Shown here in pieces: positions 44,907-53,267 of a DNA stretch of 64,000 nucleotides. Below the pieces are notes generated by a model, which ran no database searches, was not told the DNA's origin, and saw nothing but the letters and a program-made list of their open reading frames with translations. Each line of letters opens with the position of its first letter. The stretch's first letter is position 1. The DNA is taken from contig NZ_JACYTQ010000003.1 in NCBI RefSeq assembly GCF_014841125.1, positions 496,001 to 560,000 of the forward strand, written 5' to 3'. This DNA comes from Echinicola arenosa (lineage in GTDB: Bacteria; Bacteroidota; Bacteroidia; Cytophagales; Cyclobacteriaceae). The translations under genes were made by a program, and so were the position numbers.

Positions 44907-47894
44907 TTATTGAATTGCTTCTAGTTCTGCTTTGGCCTCTTGAATAATTTGTTCATTCTTAGCATTTTCAATGACAGATTCCAAAGTAGCTTTAGCTTGA
45001 AAATTTTCATTTAGACCTTTATAGTTTTTAGCCAAAAGCACAAAGCATTTTCCATACCAGTAATCATACACAGCATACTTTTCAGAGAAACTAAAGATGG
45101 TTTCATTGGACTGGGTGAAGTTGCCACTTTCATGGAAAGAAAGAGAAAGTAAGTAAAGTGCTTCCGCTCCTTGAATTGATTCACTTTCATTTAATAACAC
45201 CATTAACTCATCCTGGGCTGCTGCTGTTTTTCCTGTTTTCAAGAGCGACTTGGCTTTAATCAGCAAAGCATTGGCTTCTGCGTCTGCTGTGATATCTCCC
45301 AATGCAATCACTTTATCGGCATAGAAGCTGGCCGAATCAAACTTACTGGTTTCATAATAAGCCGTCATCAAACCTTTATAAGCTTCATACTCTTCTATCC
45401 TATCTCTGGCTACTTTACTGCTGCTGATAAAATATGGAATCGCTTTTTGATAATTCTTTTTCTCAAATTCAATTTCAGCAATTCGTTGAATGGCTTTCGC
45501 GCGTTGACTTGATGCCCCCATTCCCTCTAAATCATAGAAGGTCTGCAGCGCTTGGTCTTTTTGGTCCAAACGATAATAGGCATCCCCAATAAAATAATTG
45601 GCTTCTTGCTTTTGACCTGAATTAGGGTAACTCTTCAAATAGGTTTCAAAAGCTCGGATAGATTCCTGATAAGATTGATTGAAAAATAGGTTTTTAGCCG
45701 CTTCAAATTCAATGGACTGGAGGCTTTCATTTCCTGGATTGGCCGTTTTATAATCAGAGAGGTAATTTGAAAACTCTCCAGACCTACCTTGAAGTGAAAG
45801 CGCTTCTTGAAGTCCTACCAAAGCTGCATCAGCATTGGTGGCATTTGGATAGCTGTCCAAGATCTTCTTATAGTCATTGATCGTCTGATCATAATTTTTC
45901 AATGAATAACTTGCAATCGCCCTACCTTCCAAAGCAAAAGGCACGAATGGACTGTTAGGGCTTTGATTGATCAGTTGAGAATATCCCTGTCTGGCCTCAG
46001 CATAATTGGATTCTTCCATATTGATCTGAGCTTTTTGGAAAACTATATCATCCTTAAATCTGCTATTTGGATACCTACTTAACCCCCTATCCAGTTCCGC
46101 AATCGCTTCCCGGTTTCTATTTTGAAAATTGAGTACTACGCCTGCCATATAATGGGCATAGTCTGCTGCTGGATTGCGATCATCTATGGCTCTTCTAAAT
46201 GTACTTAGAGCATTATCAAATTTCTTTTGGATATAATAACAGTCTCCCAGACGCATCACTGCATCATCATAGTAACTCTGTACATCAGATTTCTTTATTT
46301 TATCGATGTACGACCTAAATTGATTTTCAGCTTTGGCATATTGTTGGGTATTGAAATAAGCATAGCCTAGTCCATAATGGCTCCTGATCAACGCTGGATC
46401 CAAAGAAGTCAGACGCATGCCGGTTACCTGCTCATAAGCCCTGATAGCTTCTTTCGTGTTATCTCCTGCAGCATAAGCTTCTGCCTTCCAAAAAAATGCT
46501 TCATGTACAATGCTTTTATCTACTGGGTATGCAATTGACTTATCGAAATAGTTAATGGCTTCTTTGTACCTTTTATTTCTATAATAAGTTATTCCTTGAT
46601 AGTAAGTAACCTTTTGGTAGGCTGCCCTGATTCGAGGAGACTTATTGCTCATTCTTTCAATATGCTCAATTGCCCTCAAGTAGTTGTTGGTATTGATCAG
46701 GGCATCGCTTAGCAAGTTCTCCACTTCTGCTACATTCTGGCCTTGGGGATACTTTTGAAGGTAGGAATCCATGGCATTGATAGCTTCCTGAAAGCTTCCT
46801 TTTTCTAGATTTAACTTAGCAAAATTGAAAAGCGCTTCTTCTTGGATATTGGAGTCAAAATCACTCTTGTAAGCTGTGCTGAAACTGGTAACAGCATATT
46901 GAGGATTGTTGAGTTTCAAATAGGAATGGCCCAAATAATAACTGGAAACCTGACCCAATCGATCATTCTCCAATGCTACCTTTTTAAAATAATCTGTTGA
47001 CTGTTGGTATTTTTGAACTTTGAATTGGGCAACTCCAGCCTTGTACATTTGCTCACGACTCATATTTCCCCTGCCTGTTTTGGAAAAAGCATCATAATAA
47101 GTCGCAGCATTATTAAAATCACGACGTTCATAATAAGCTTCTGCTAACAACAGGTAGATTCCTTCCTTCCTATCCAAATTATTCCTTGATTGGATAATTG
47201 GTGTAGCATAATCGATTAATTCATCATATTGCTGCTGTCTGTAGTACAGCTCAGAAAGCATGTAAGGCACTTTTGGCTGGTATTCAGGGTAGCGGTCTGC
47301 TTGTTTGAAATCTGCAATGGCCTGATCATGTTTTTGTAGTTCCATGGCCACATACCCTGCATAATAGTAGCCATCTCCCGTGTATGAAGTCTGCATTTTC
47401 TTTACCGGATCAAAATACCTGGCCGCATTGGCATAATCCTTCAATTGGAAATAAGCATAGCCTGTTTTGAAATAAAGCTTAGAGCGATCCTCCAAACTGA
47501 CCACATCCACATTGACCATGTTGTACTTTTCTATGGCCACTTTATAGTGACGTTTCTCGAAATAATAGTCTCCTAAAAGAAATGCTGCTTCATTGGCTTT
47601 AGGGTCGGTAGGATAATTTTTGGTAATATTTTCCACCAAACTTGGACCGTCTGGATTCTCAATCTTCAAGGCAGAAACTGCATGATAAAAATCCACATCT
47701 ATCCTTTGCGATGGAGTCAGTTCCTCTTCCTTGAGGTTTTCAAACTCGAGTTTGGAGGCACTGTAATGGTGTTTATCAAAAAGCTCATAGGCATCATCTA
47801 TCTTTTTTTCCAGGCCTGTTTGATAAAGACCTGATTGTGCTTTTGCCTGATAGAAAAAACCGGAGGCAATAAACAATAGTAGTATTTTTCTCAT
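44907..47894 (-). CDS. Large periplasmic TPR protein
   Basis: The protein has 995 residues from ATG (MRKILLLFIASGFFYQAKAQ), with a signal peptide. The rest is almost entirely tetratricopeptide repeats (for example ANEAAFLLGDYYFEKRHYKVAIEKYN, and SHYGLGYAYFNTQQYAKAENQFRSYI), about 25 in number, with no enzyme domain. It is of the BamD/CpoB (YbgF)-like type in appearance. It should form a long solenoid scaffold in the periplasm or attached to the outer membrane. It lies 31 bases upstream of the barrel gene and 16 bases after holA. Whether it helps Ton-type energy transduction or wall synthesis is inference from CpoB-like neighbours. Confidence 0.85.
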   Translation of the reverse strand: MRKILLLFIASGFFYQAKAQSGLYQTGLEKKIDDAYELFDKHHYSASKLEFENLKEEELTPSQRIDVDFYHAVSALKIENPDGPSLVENITKNYPTDPKANEAAFLLGDYYFEKRHYKVAIEKYNMVNVDVVSLEDRSKLYFKTGYAYFQLKDYANAARYFDPVKKMQTSYTGDGYYYAGYVAMELQKHDQAIADFKQADRYPEYQPKVPYMLSELYYRQQQYDELIDYATPIIQSRNNLDRKEGIYLLLAEAYYERRDFNNAATYYDAFSKTGRGNMSREQMYKAGVAQFKVQKYQQSTDYFKKVALENDRLGQVSSYYLGHSYLKLNNPQYAVTSFSTAYKSDFDSNIQEEALFNFAKLNLEKGSFQEAINAMDSYLQKYPQGQNVAEVENLLSDALINTNNYLRAIEHIERMSNKSPRIRAAYQKVTYYQGITYYRNKRYKEAINYFDKSIAYPVDKSIVHEAFFWKAEAYAAGDNTKEAIRAYEQVTGMRLTSLDPALIRSHYGLGYAYFNTQQYAKAENQFRSYIDKIKKSDVQSYYDDAVMRLGDCYYIQKKFDNALSTFRRAIDDRNPAADYAHYMAGVVLNFQNRNREAIAELDRGLSRYPNSRFKDDIVFQKAQINMEESNYAEARQGYSQLINQSPNSPFVPFALEGRAIASYSLKNYDQTINDYKKILDSYPNATNADAALVGLQEALSLQGRSGEFSNYLSDYKTANPGNESLQSIEFEAAKNLFFNQSYQESIRAFETYLKSYPNSGQKQEANYFIGDAYYRLDQKDQALQTFYDLEGMGASSQRAKAIQRIAEIEFEKKNYQKAIPYFISSSKVARDRIEEYEAYKGLMTAYYETSKFDSASFYADKVIALGDITADAEANALLIKAKSLLKTGKTAAAQDELMVLLNESESIQGAEALYLLSLSFHESGNFTQSNETIFSFSEKYAVYDYWYGKCFVLLAKNYKGLNENFQAKATLESVIENAKNEQIIQEAKAELEAIQ

Positions 47895-47910
47895 GGTAAA
47901 GTCTTGCAAA

Positions 47911-48933
47911 TTAATGCATCAATTTGAAAATGAGTTCTTTTAATATTTCGGCTTCACTCATTCCGCTGGCATCAATACCCTTTGAACGAAGGTCGGCTTC
48001 TTTTAAGTATCCGATGTTATCAATAACCTTGCCTAAAGGATAGTTTTTGGAGGCAATCATGTATTCTTTCATAAAGTATGGATTCACTTTAAGTTTTCCT
48101 GCTAACTCACGCTCACCAAGCTTTTTGTTGGAATGTACCAAAAGTAAACGGGAAAAATGAAGGTATAAAAGTGCTATAATTGGTATTAAAGGGTTTGATT
48201 TAGGATTTTGACTGAAATAGCTGATGATTTTGTTGGCTTTCAAAATATCCCTAAAACTCAAAGCCTTGGTCAGTTCAAAGTTGTTATAGTCCTTGTTGAT
48301 CCCTATAAACTGTTGGATATGGTTACTGTCAATCTGAATAGGCTCACTGAAGTTGATCAACATCTTATCAATCTCATTGGTCAACACTTCCAAGTTATTG
48401 CCGATGGATTCTGCAATAATCTGACATGCCTTCGGCTCAATGGTAAAGGACTTGCTTTTAAGGTAACTGTCTATCCAAGGACTTAATTTGTATTCGGGGA
48501 CTTTGTCAGACTTCACCAATACAGCTTTTTTATCCAAGTCTTTGGCCAATGCTTTTCGACCATCCAACACCTTGTACTTATGGGCAAATACTAAAATCGT
48601 ACTGGGTAATGGATTGGAAAGGTAATTGATCAAAAGACTGTCCCCTGCTTCCTTGCCCAGATCAGGAAGATTTTGAGCTTCTTTGACAATAACCACTTGT
48701 CTTTCTGCCATCATGGGAAACCTTCTGGCATTGGTCAGCACCTGACTCATGGTGGCATCTTTGCCATACATCATGATCTGATTAAAACCCTTCTCATGCT
48801 CAGGGATGGCATTTTTTTCAATAAATGAAGTAATCTGATCAATGAAATAAGGCTCGTCACCCTGTAAAAAATAAACGGGAGCATATTTCCCGCTTTTCAA
48901 CTCTTTTAAAACTGCATCAGGTTGGTTTGGCAT
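47911..48933 (-). CDS. holA: DNA polymerase III delta subunit
   Basis: The protein has 340 residues. N-terminal APVYFLQGDEPYFIDQITSFI, then the region with VIVKEAQNLPDLGK and STILVFAHKYKVLDGRK, and a helical C-terminal clamp-loader part (ANKIISYFSQNPKSNPLIPIIALLYLHFSRLLLVHS). It opens the sliding clamp. A -7 element lies directly upstream, so it is probably the first gene of the leftward run. Confidence 0.93.
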   Translation of the reverse strand: MPNQPDAVLKELKSGKYAPVYFLQGDEPYFIDQITSFIEKNAIPEHEKGFNQIMMYGKDATMSQVLTNARRFPMMAERQVVIVKEAQNLPDLGKEAGDSLLINYLSNPLPSTILVFAHKYKVLDGRKALAKDLDKKAVLVKSDKVPEYKLSPWIDSYLKSKSFTIEPKACQIIAESIGNNLEVLTNEIDKMLINFSEPIQIDSNHIQQFIGINKDYNNFELTKALSFRDILKANKIISYFSQNPKSNPLIPIIALLYLHFSRLLLVHSNKKLGERELAGKLKVNPYFMKEYMIASKNYPLGKVIDNIGYLKEADLRSKGIDASGMSEAEILKELIFKLMH

Positions 48934-48950
48934 AGCTCTATATTTCTACT

Positions 48951-48958
48951 CAAATATA
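48951..48958 (-). promoter_or_regulatory. -7 promoter element for holA (TATATTTG)
   Basis: An exact TAnnTTTG match read leftward, 17 bases upstream of the holA ATG. It is part of a 9-bp inverted repeat (TCTATATTT at 48937-48945, AAATATAGA at 48952-48960). No clear -33 element. Confidence 0.45.
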
Positions 48959-49117
48959 GAAATTATTGACTTGATAGGAATAATAAAAGGCTATATTCCT
49001 GCCATAAAACACCACTGACCCTGAGTCAATTTTAATGAACTTCGTCCAGTTGTAGTTTTAGCTTTTTCTACCCTGAATAAACTTCTTGACAGGATAGTCT
49101 GTTAAGTATAATGTTAT

Positions 49118-49125
49118 TAATTTTG
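49118..49125 (+). promoter_or_regulatory. Possible -7 promoter element (TAATTTTG) for the TPR gene
   Basis: An exact TAnnTTTG match, 26 bases before the GTG start. A TTGACA at 49086 with TATAAT at 49107 gives an overlapping sigma-70-like alternative (15-base spacer). Confidence 0.4.
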
Positions 49126-49151
49126 ACCAAAATTTAAAACAGTACTAGATC

Positions 49152-49871
49152 GTGAGTGATATCAATCAGGGAATAGCTTATTACAAAGAAGGGAAGTTTG
49201 AAGAAGCTTTGGATATTTTTAATCCATTGGTTTCAGAGGATCCTAAAAATGCCATGCTTTTGCTGCACCGAGGAAGAATATTATCCCGGCTTGGCAAATT
49301 GGATCAAGCGCTGGCAGACTTTGATAATTTGATTCAAATTGATGCTTTCAACCCAGATTTTATAAGCGATCGGGCGGTAGTTCTTCATCTGCTTCAGAGA
49401 AACGAAGAGGCATTGAGTGAATTGGACCGTTCTTTAAATTTAGATCCTAAGAACCCCTACCGATATTCAAGCAGGGCTTTCTTGAAAGATAGAACTGGGG
49501 ACTTAAAGGGAGCCATAGCCGATTATGAAAAAGCCATTGAGCTTGATCCGGAAGATGCAGTTTCATATAACAATAAGGGCATTGTGGAAGAAAAGTTAGG
49601 ATACAAACAAAGATCCAAACAAAGTTTTGACAAAGCCGATAAACTGGTAGGTTATCAACCTAAAGAATACAAGAGCACATCAGCCCCCAAGGAAAAGCCG
49701 CAGCTAGAACCTGAAAAGAATATTCCGTCCCAACTTGAACCTGACCAAAGTGATCCTAAGTCGGTAAGCTTTAAAGATTATTGGAAGACTGTTGGTAAAG
49801 TCTTAGGTGACAAGGACACCAGGGCTGAATTCTTTAGCTTTCTCCAGTCCAAGTTTGGGAAAAGGAAGTGA
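49152..49871 (+). CDS. Cytoplasmic TPR protein
   Basis: The protein has 239 residues starting at GTG (gtgagtgatatcaatcagg, MSDINQGIAYYK). No signal peptide. Four TPR units from residue 3 to about 155 (for example EALDIFNPLVSEDPKNAMLLLHRGRI, GAIADYEKAIELDPEDAVSYNNKG), then a Pro/Glu linker and a C-terminal helix KDYWKTVGKVLGDKDTRAEFFSFLQSKFGKRK. It is probably an interaction adaptor. The stop directly abuts that of the convergent stress protein gene. Confidence 0.82.
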   Translation: MSDINQGIAYYKEGKFEEALDIFNPLVSEDPKNAMLLLHRGRILSRLGKLDQALADFDNLIQIDAFNPDFISDRAVVLHLLQRNEEALSELDRSLNLDPKNPYRYSSRAFLKDRTGDLKGAIADYEKAIELDPEDAVSYNNKGIVEEKLGYKQRSKQSFDKADKLVGYQPKEYKSTSAPKEKPQLEPEKNIPSQLEPDQSDPKSVSFKDYWKTVGKVLGDKDTRAEFFSFLQSKFGKRK

Positions 49872-49890
49872 TCAAACTTCTTTGATCACT
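49867..49890. terminator. Hairpin across two abutting stop codons
   Basis: AGTGATCAAA (49867-49876) pairs with TTTGATCACT (49881-49890), loop CTTC. It covers the TPR-gene stop and the stress-protein stop. No strong U-tract, so it may be a weak bidirectional terminator. Confidence 0.55.
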
Positions 49891-50705
49891 AATAATGGTT
49901 TATTGATAAAATAAGACATTTTCTTCGAGAGATTTTGAGTAAAGAGTTGGTCAAACCAGCTCTTTTTTTTGCTCAAGGTCACAAGAATATCCCCCTTTGC
50001 TGTGATGAGGTAATTTTCCAAACCCAAACCAGGTTCATCTCTATAGGTCTTCAGCACATAACTAATTTTCTCATACCTGATAAAGGGCTTGATCTCTCCC
50101 ACCATGGTTTGGTGCAAAGCTCTATCGATAATTTTGTTTTTGGTCCCTACGTGGACTATATCGATCTCACTATCGTAAAAATTGGCCAATTCCACCACCT
50201 TTTGTATAGCCAACTTATCTTCTTCCAAATAGTCAGTTGCATAAACAAATTTCCGGGGAGATTTGAAAAACACCTTTCTCGGCACAATCAAAACATCCTT
50301 TGAAGAATCCTCTATTACCTTGCTGGATTTGGTGCCGATAAAATTGGTTTTGATATCATTGACTCCTTCCGTGCCCATCACAATGAGATCAATATCATTT
50401 TCATTGGCAAACTGGATGATGGTCTCTACTGTTTTTCCCTCTTTTACGGCTGCAGTGCAGGATATAAGGCCTTTGTCCACACTTTCTAAAACCACCTCAG
50501 CAATCAGGTTATCCATCTTCTTTTTCACAAATTCCAGTGATTCCTCCTTGGGTTGTCTAAAAAGCTTTCGATAATCTTCCATACTAGGTACATGGAAAAG
50601 TATCAACTCTGCCTTGTATTTCTCTCCTAACTTCGCCGCGTACTCTAATGCATTCAGCGAGCATTCTGAAAAATCAGTTGGGCAAAGAATCTTAAAAGTT
50701 TTCAT
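49872..50705 (-). CDS. Universal stress protein (two UspA domains)
   Basis: The protein has 277 residues. First Usp domain (1-145): ILCPTDFSECSLNALEYAAKLG and ATP-binding GTEGVNDIKTNFIGTKSSKVI (G-2x-G-9x-G). Second domain (about 150-277): FVYATDYLEEDKLAIQKVVELA; the late loop lacks the full ATP motif, so only the first domain likely binds ATP. It is cytoplasmic. It helps survival under stress; the specific signal is not readable. Confidence 0.92.
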   Translation of the reverse strand: MKTFKILCPTDFSECSLNALEYAAKLGEKYKAELILFHVPSMEDYRKLFRQPKEESLEFVKKKMDNLIAEVVLESVDKGLISCTAAVKEGKTVETIIQFANENDIDLIVMGTEGVNDIKTNFIGTKSSKVIEDSSKDVLIVPRKVFFKSPRKFVYATDYLEEDKLAIQKVVELANFYDSEIDIVHVGTKNKIIDRALHQTMVGEIKPFIRYEKISYVLKTYRDEPGLGLENYLITAKGDILVTLSKKKSWFDQLFTQNLSKKMSYFINKPLLVIKEV

Positions 50706-50735
50706 GGTTACTCTAATTAGTTATTTTTGGTATTG

Positions 50736-51656
50736 TTAATATCCTTTATTTCGATCAATTTGATTAATGAGTCCTTTTCCTTCTATTACGTTAAAGTAAT
50801 TCTTTATTATCTGGGGAGCAGCTGCATCGGGATTGGTTATACTAGCAATGTGCGGTGTAATGGTAATTTTAGGATGTTCCCAAAATGTATGCTCCTTAGA
50901 CAAAGGTTCCTGTCTAAAAACGTCCAAAAGTGCTCCGGACATATAACCTTCGTCGATCGCTTCAATCAAATCCCCTTCATTCAAATGTTTTCCCCTAGCC
51001 ACATTGATCAAATAGGTGTCTTTTTTACAAAGTTTGAACAAATCCATATTTAAAAAACCTTCTGTCTCTGGTGTTAATGGTAATAAGCATACTATTACGT
51101 TTACCTTTTGTAGAAACAATGGGAGTTGTTCACCAAAGTAATAGGGATGTCTGAAATCGCTTTTATTGCTGTTACCATAGCCATAAACTTCTATACCCAA
51201 TTGCGCCAATTTATCCAACACATCTCCTCCTAGTTCTCCAACACCCAAAACACCCACCCTAATGGGTATTTCTGGATTGGACATGTCCCAGACTTTCTTT
51301 GCTTTGTCTTTCTTATAACGATCAATTTGACGGTGATAATTCAACACCCCCATGACTACATAATTGGTCATTGAAAAAGTAAGTCTAGGATCTACAATTC
51401 TGGTAATGGGAATGTCTTTTGGGATGGTTTCATCCCCCAAAATATGGTCTACTCCAGCTCCCATTGAACAAATTAGCTTGAGATTTGGAAAAGCTTGTAG
51501 AGAACCTTTGGGGTGCTGCCATACCATCGCCACTTCAACATTATCCGGATCTTTAATGTCAGGGTAGATTTCCAAAGGGATCTCTGAAGCCGTATCTGCT
51601 AAAATTTTTAACCAAGGTGCTATATCCCTATTGGGTGATATGATCGCTAAACTCAT
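50736..51656 (-). CDS. D-2-hydroxyacid dehydrogenase (glyoxylate/hydroxypyruvate reductase A-like)
   Basis: The protein has 306 residues. The NAD(P) motif is GVLGVGELGGDVLDKLAQLGIEVYGY; the catalytic Arg lies in INVARGKHLNEGD and the His in ITPHIASIT. It resembles GhrA, which reduces glyoxylate and hydroxypyruvate. It starts immediately at the stop of the glycosylase gene (TAAATG), so the two are probably co-transcribed. Confidence 0.88.
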   Translation of the reverse strand: MSLAIISPNRDIAPWLKILADTASEIPLEIYPDIKDPDNVEVAMVWQHPKGSLQAFPNLKLICSMGAGVDHILGDETIPKDIPITRIVDPRLTFSMTNYVVMGVLNYHRQIDRYKKDKAKKVWDMSNPEIPIRVGVLGVGELGGDVLDKLAQLGIEVYGYGNSNKSDFRHPYYFGEQLPLFLQKVNVIVCLLPLTPETEGFLNMDLFKLCKKDTYLINVARGKHLNEGDLIEAIDEGYMSGALLDVFRQEPLSKEHTFWEHPKITITPHIASITNPDAAAPQIIKNYFNVIEGKGLINQIDRNKGY

Positions 51657-52265
51657 TTACTTTTTACTGATATGTGGATTACCTTTAATATAATACCTCC
51701 AAGGTAGCAATGCATCCTCTTCCGCATAATCTACACCTACCCTAGTGCTTACACATATTTCAAAAATAGTGTTATTCATTTCACTTCCAATGTAAATTAT
51801 ACCATTTTCTTGAAATAACAACTTATCATTATGTTTTAAGTTTAATCCCAAAGCCTGCGCTACTTTGCCTGGTCCATTACCAAGTAACAATTCACTGGAG
51901 GTATTTCTTCTATTTTTCATGATCTCTACTCCTTCAATGGGCTGAACAGCACGCACTAAAACTGCATTGGCAACTCCCTCCTCATGTGTCACAATATTAA
52001 AAAGATGATGGATTCCATAGCAAAGATAAACATAACTCCTCCCACCTTCTTTAAACATTACTTCGGTTCTTTTCGTAAGCTTGTTTGGAAAAGCATGGCA
52101 CGCTTTATCAATGGTTCCATCATAGGCTTCAGTTTCGACTATCCTAGCCGCAGTGTATAACCCGTCAATCTGTGTGACTATGATTTTCCCTAAAAGATCT
52201 TTGGCTATTTCTGTGACATTTTTCTTCAAAAAGAATTCCTTTGGAAGAATTTTAATATCTTTCAT
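51657..52265 (-). CDS. 3-methyladenine DNA glycosylase (AAG/MPG family)
   Basis: The protein has 202 residues. The family signatures are ARIVETEAYDGTIDKACHAF (Glu of the catalytic site), YVYLCYGIHHLFNIVT, AVLVRAVQPIEG and GNGPGKVAQALGL. It excises alkylated purines. A leftward TAnnTTTG-like element (TAGTTTTG at 52320-52327) may be its promoter. It overlaps none of its neighbours but its stop touches the dehydrogenase start. Confidence 0.93.
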   Translation of the reverse strand: MKDIKILPKEFFLKKNVTEIAKDLLGKIIVTQIDGLYTAARIVETEAYDGTIDKACHAFPNKLTKRTEVMFKEGGRSYVYLCYGIHHLFNIVTHEEGVANAVLVRAVQPIEGVEIMKNRRNTSSELLLGNGPGKVAQALGLNLKHNDKLLFQENGIIYIGSEMNNTIFEICVSTRVGVDYAEEDALLPWRYYIKGNPHISKK

Positions 52266-52355
52266 TGCTTGTTAATGTACATTAATATCTAAAATTTAGT
52301 GGTCATTTAAAACCTTTGTCAAAACTAATTACAATTTATCAAATCCGTTTACCTT

Positions 52356-53207
52356 ATGAATTTCAGAACAAGTTTCCTGTTGATTTTCTTGATGGCTTTC
52401 TCCACAGGAGTCTTGACAGCCCAGCAAATCCAAATGCCACAGGCCAGTCCTGCTGCTAGCATTAGTCAAAAAATTGGTCTTACAGACGTCAAAGTCGATT
52501 ACAGTAGACCCAGTGTAAAAGGTAGAAAGATCTTTGGTACTTTGGTGCCCTATGGAGAAGTCTGGAGAACAGGTGCCAATTCCAGTACAAAAATCACTTT
52601 CAGTACAGATGTAATTCTAGAGGGTAATAAAGTGCCTGCAGGTACCTATGCCTTGTATACCATTCCTGGTAAAAAGGATTGGACCTTTATTTTATCCAAT
52701 AACCTTGAACTTTGGGGGGCTATTGGGTATATGGATGACAAAGATGTTGTTAGATTTACTGTCCCAAGCAAAAAAAGCCCTGAAGCGTATGAAACCATGG
52801 AAATCAGTTTTAATGACATGACTGATTCAGGTGCTTCTTTGAACCTACATTGGGAAAAAACTGCTGTTGGCTTTAAGATTGATACTGAGGTAGAACCTGT
52901 AGTAATGAATCAAATCCAAGAAATGGTAATTGATCAAAACACGGAAAATCCAGGATTACTGTATCAAGCTGCTTCTTACTACTATTCTGTTGATAAGGAT
53001 ATGGAGCAGGCTCATGAATGGATTGAAAAGTCAGTTGAGGCAGATCCCAAATATTGGACCATGCACTTAAAAGCTAAGATTGAGGAAAAATTAGGCATGA
53101 AAGATGAGGCCATTGCCAGTGCCCAGCTTTCCAGCGAAATGGCCAAAGAAGCCAAGAACATGGATTATGTAGGACTTAACGAAAGGTTGATCAAAGCAAT
53201 CAAATAG
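52356..53207 (+). CDS. DUF2911 exported protein with C-terminal TPR-like helices
   Basis: The protein has 283 residues. Signal peptide to about LTAQQ, then the DUF2911 region (residues 30-175: PAASISQKIGLTDVKVDYSRPSVKGRKIFGTLVPYGEVWRTGANSSTKITFS, APAGTYALYTIPGK, WGAIGYMDDKDVVRF) and a helical TPR-like tail (195-283). DUF2911 has no known biochemical activity. The product is probably in the periplasm. It ends at a palindromic terminator shared with the convergent symporter. Confidence 0.85.
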   Translation: MNFRTSFLLIFLMAFSTGVLTAQQIQMPQASPAASISQKIGLTDVKVDYSRPSVKGRKIFGTLVPYGEVWRTGANSSTKITFSTDVILEGNKVPAGTYALYTIPGKKDWTFILSNNLELWGAIGYMDDKDVVRFTVPSKKSPEAYETMEISFNDMTDSGASLNLHWEKTAVGFKIDTEVEPVVMNQIQEMVIDQNTENPGLLYQAASYYYSVDKDMEQAHEWIEKSVEADPKYWTMHLKAKIEEKLGMKDEAIASAQLSSEMAKEAKNMDYVGLNERLIKAIK

Positions 53208-53223
53208 TTAGAAAAATATAATC

Positions 53224-53267
53224 AATACAAAACGGCCATCCGCCTAGGCGGATGGCCGTTTTGTATT
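53224..53267. terminator. 44-bp perfect palindromic terminator
   Basis: Bases 53224-53267 are a perfect palindrome with no loop centre: ACAAAACGGCCATCCGCC on one side of TA and its complement on the other, with AATA/TATT ends. In RNA it forms a strong hairpin with an A-rich foot on one side and TTTTGTATT on the other. It ends the DUF2911 gene rightward and the symporter leftward, whose stop (53266-53268) is inside it. Confidence 0.9.

Noticed and set aside
47911-49151. tRNA or small RNA gene in the gap after holA
   Set aside because: The 218-bp gap shows no cloverleaf, no CCA-type end and no strong hairpin besides the promoter dyad.
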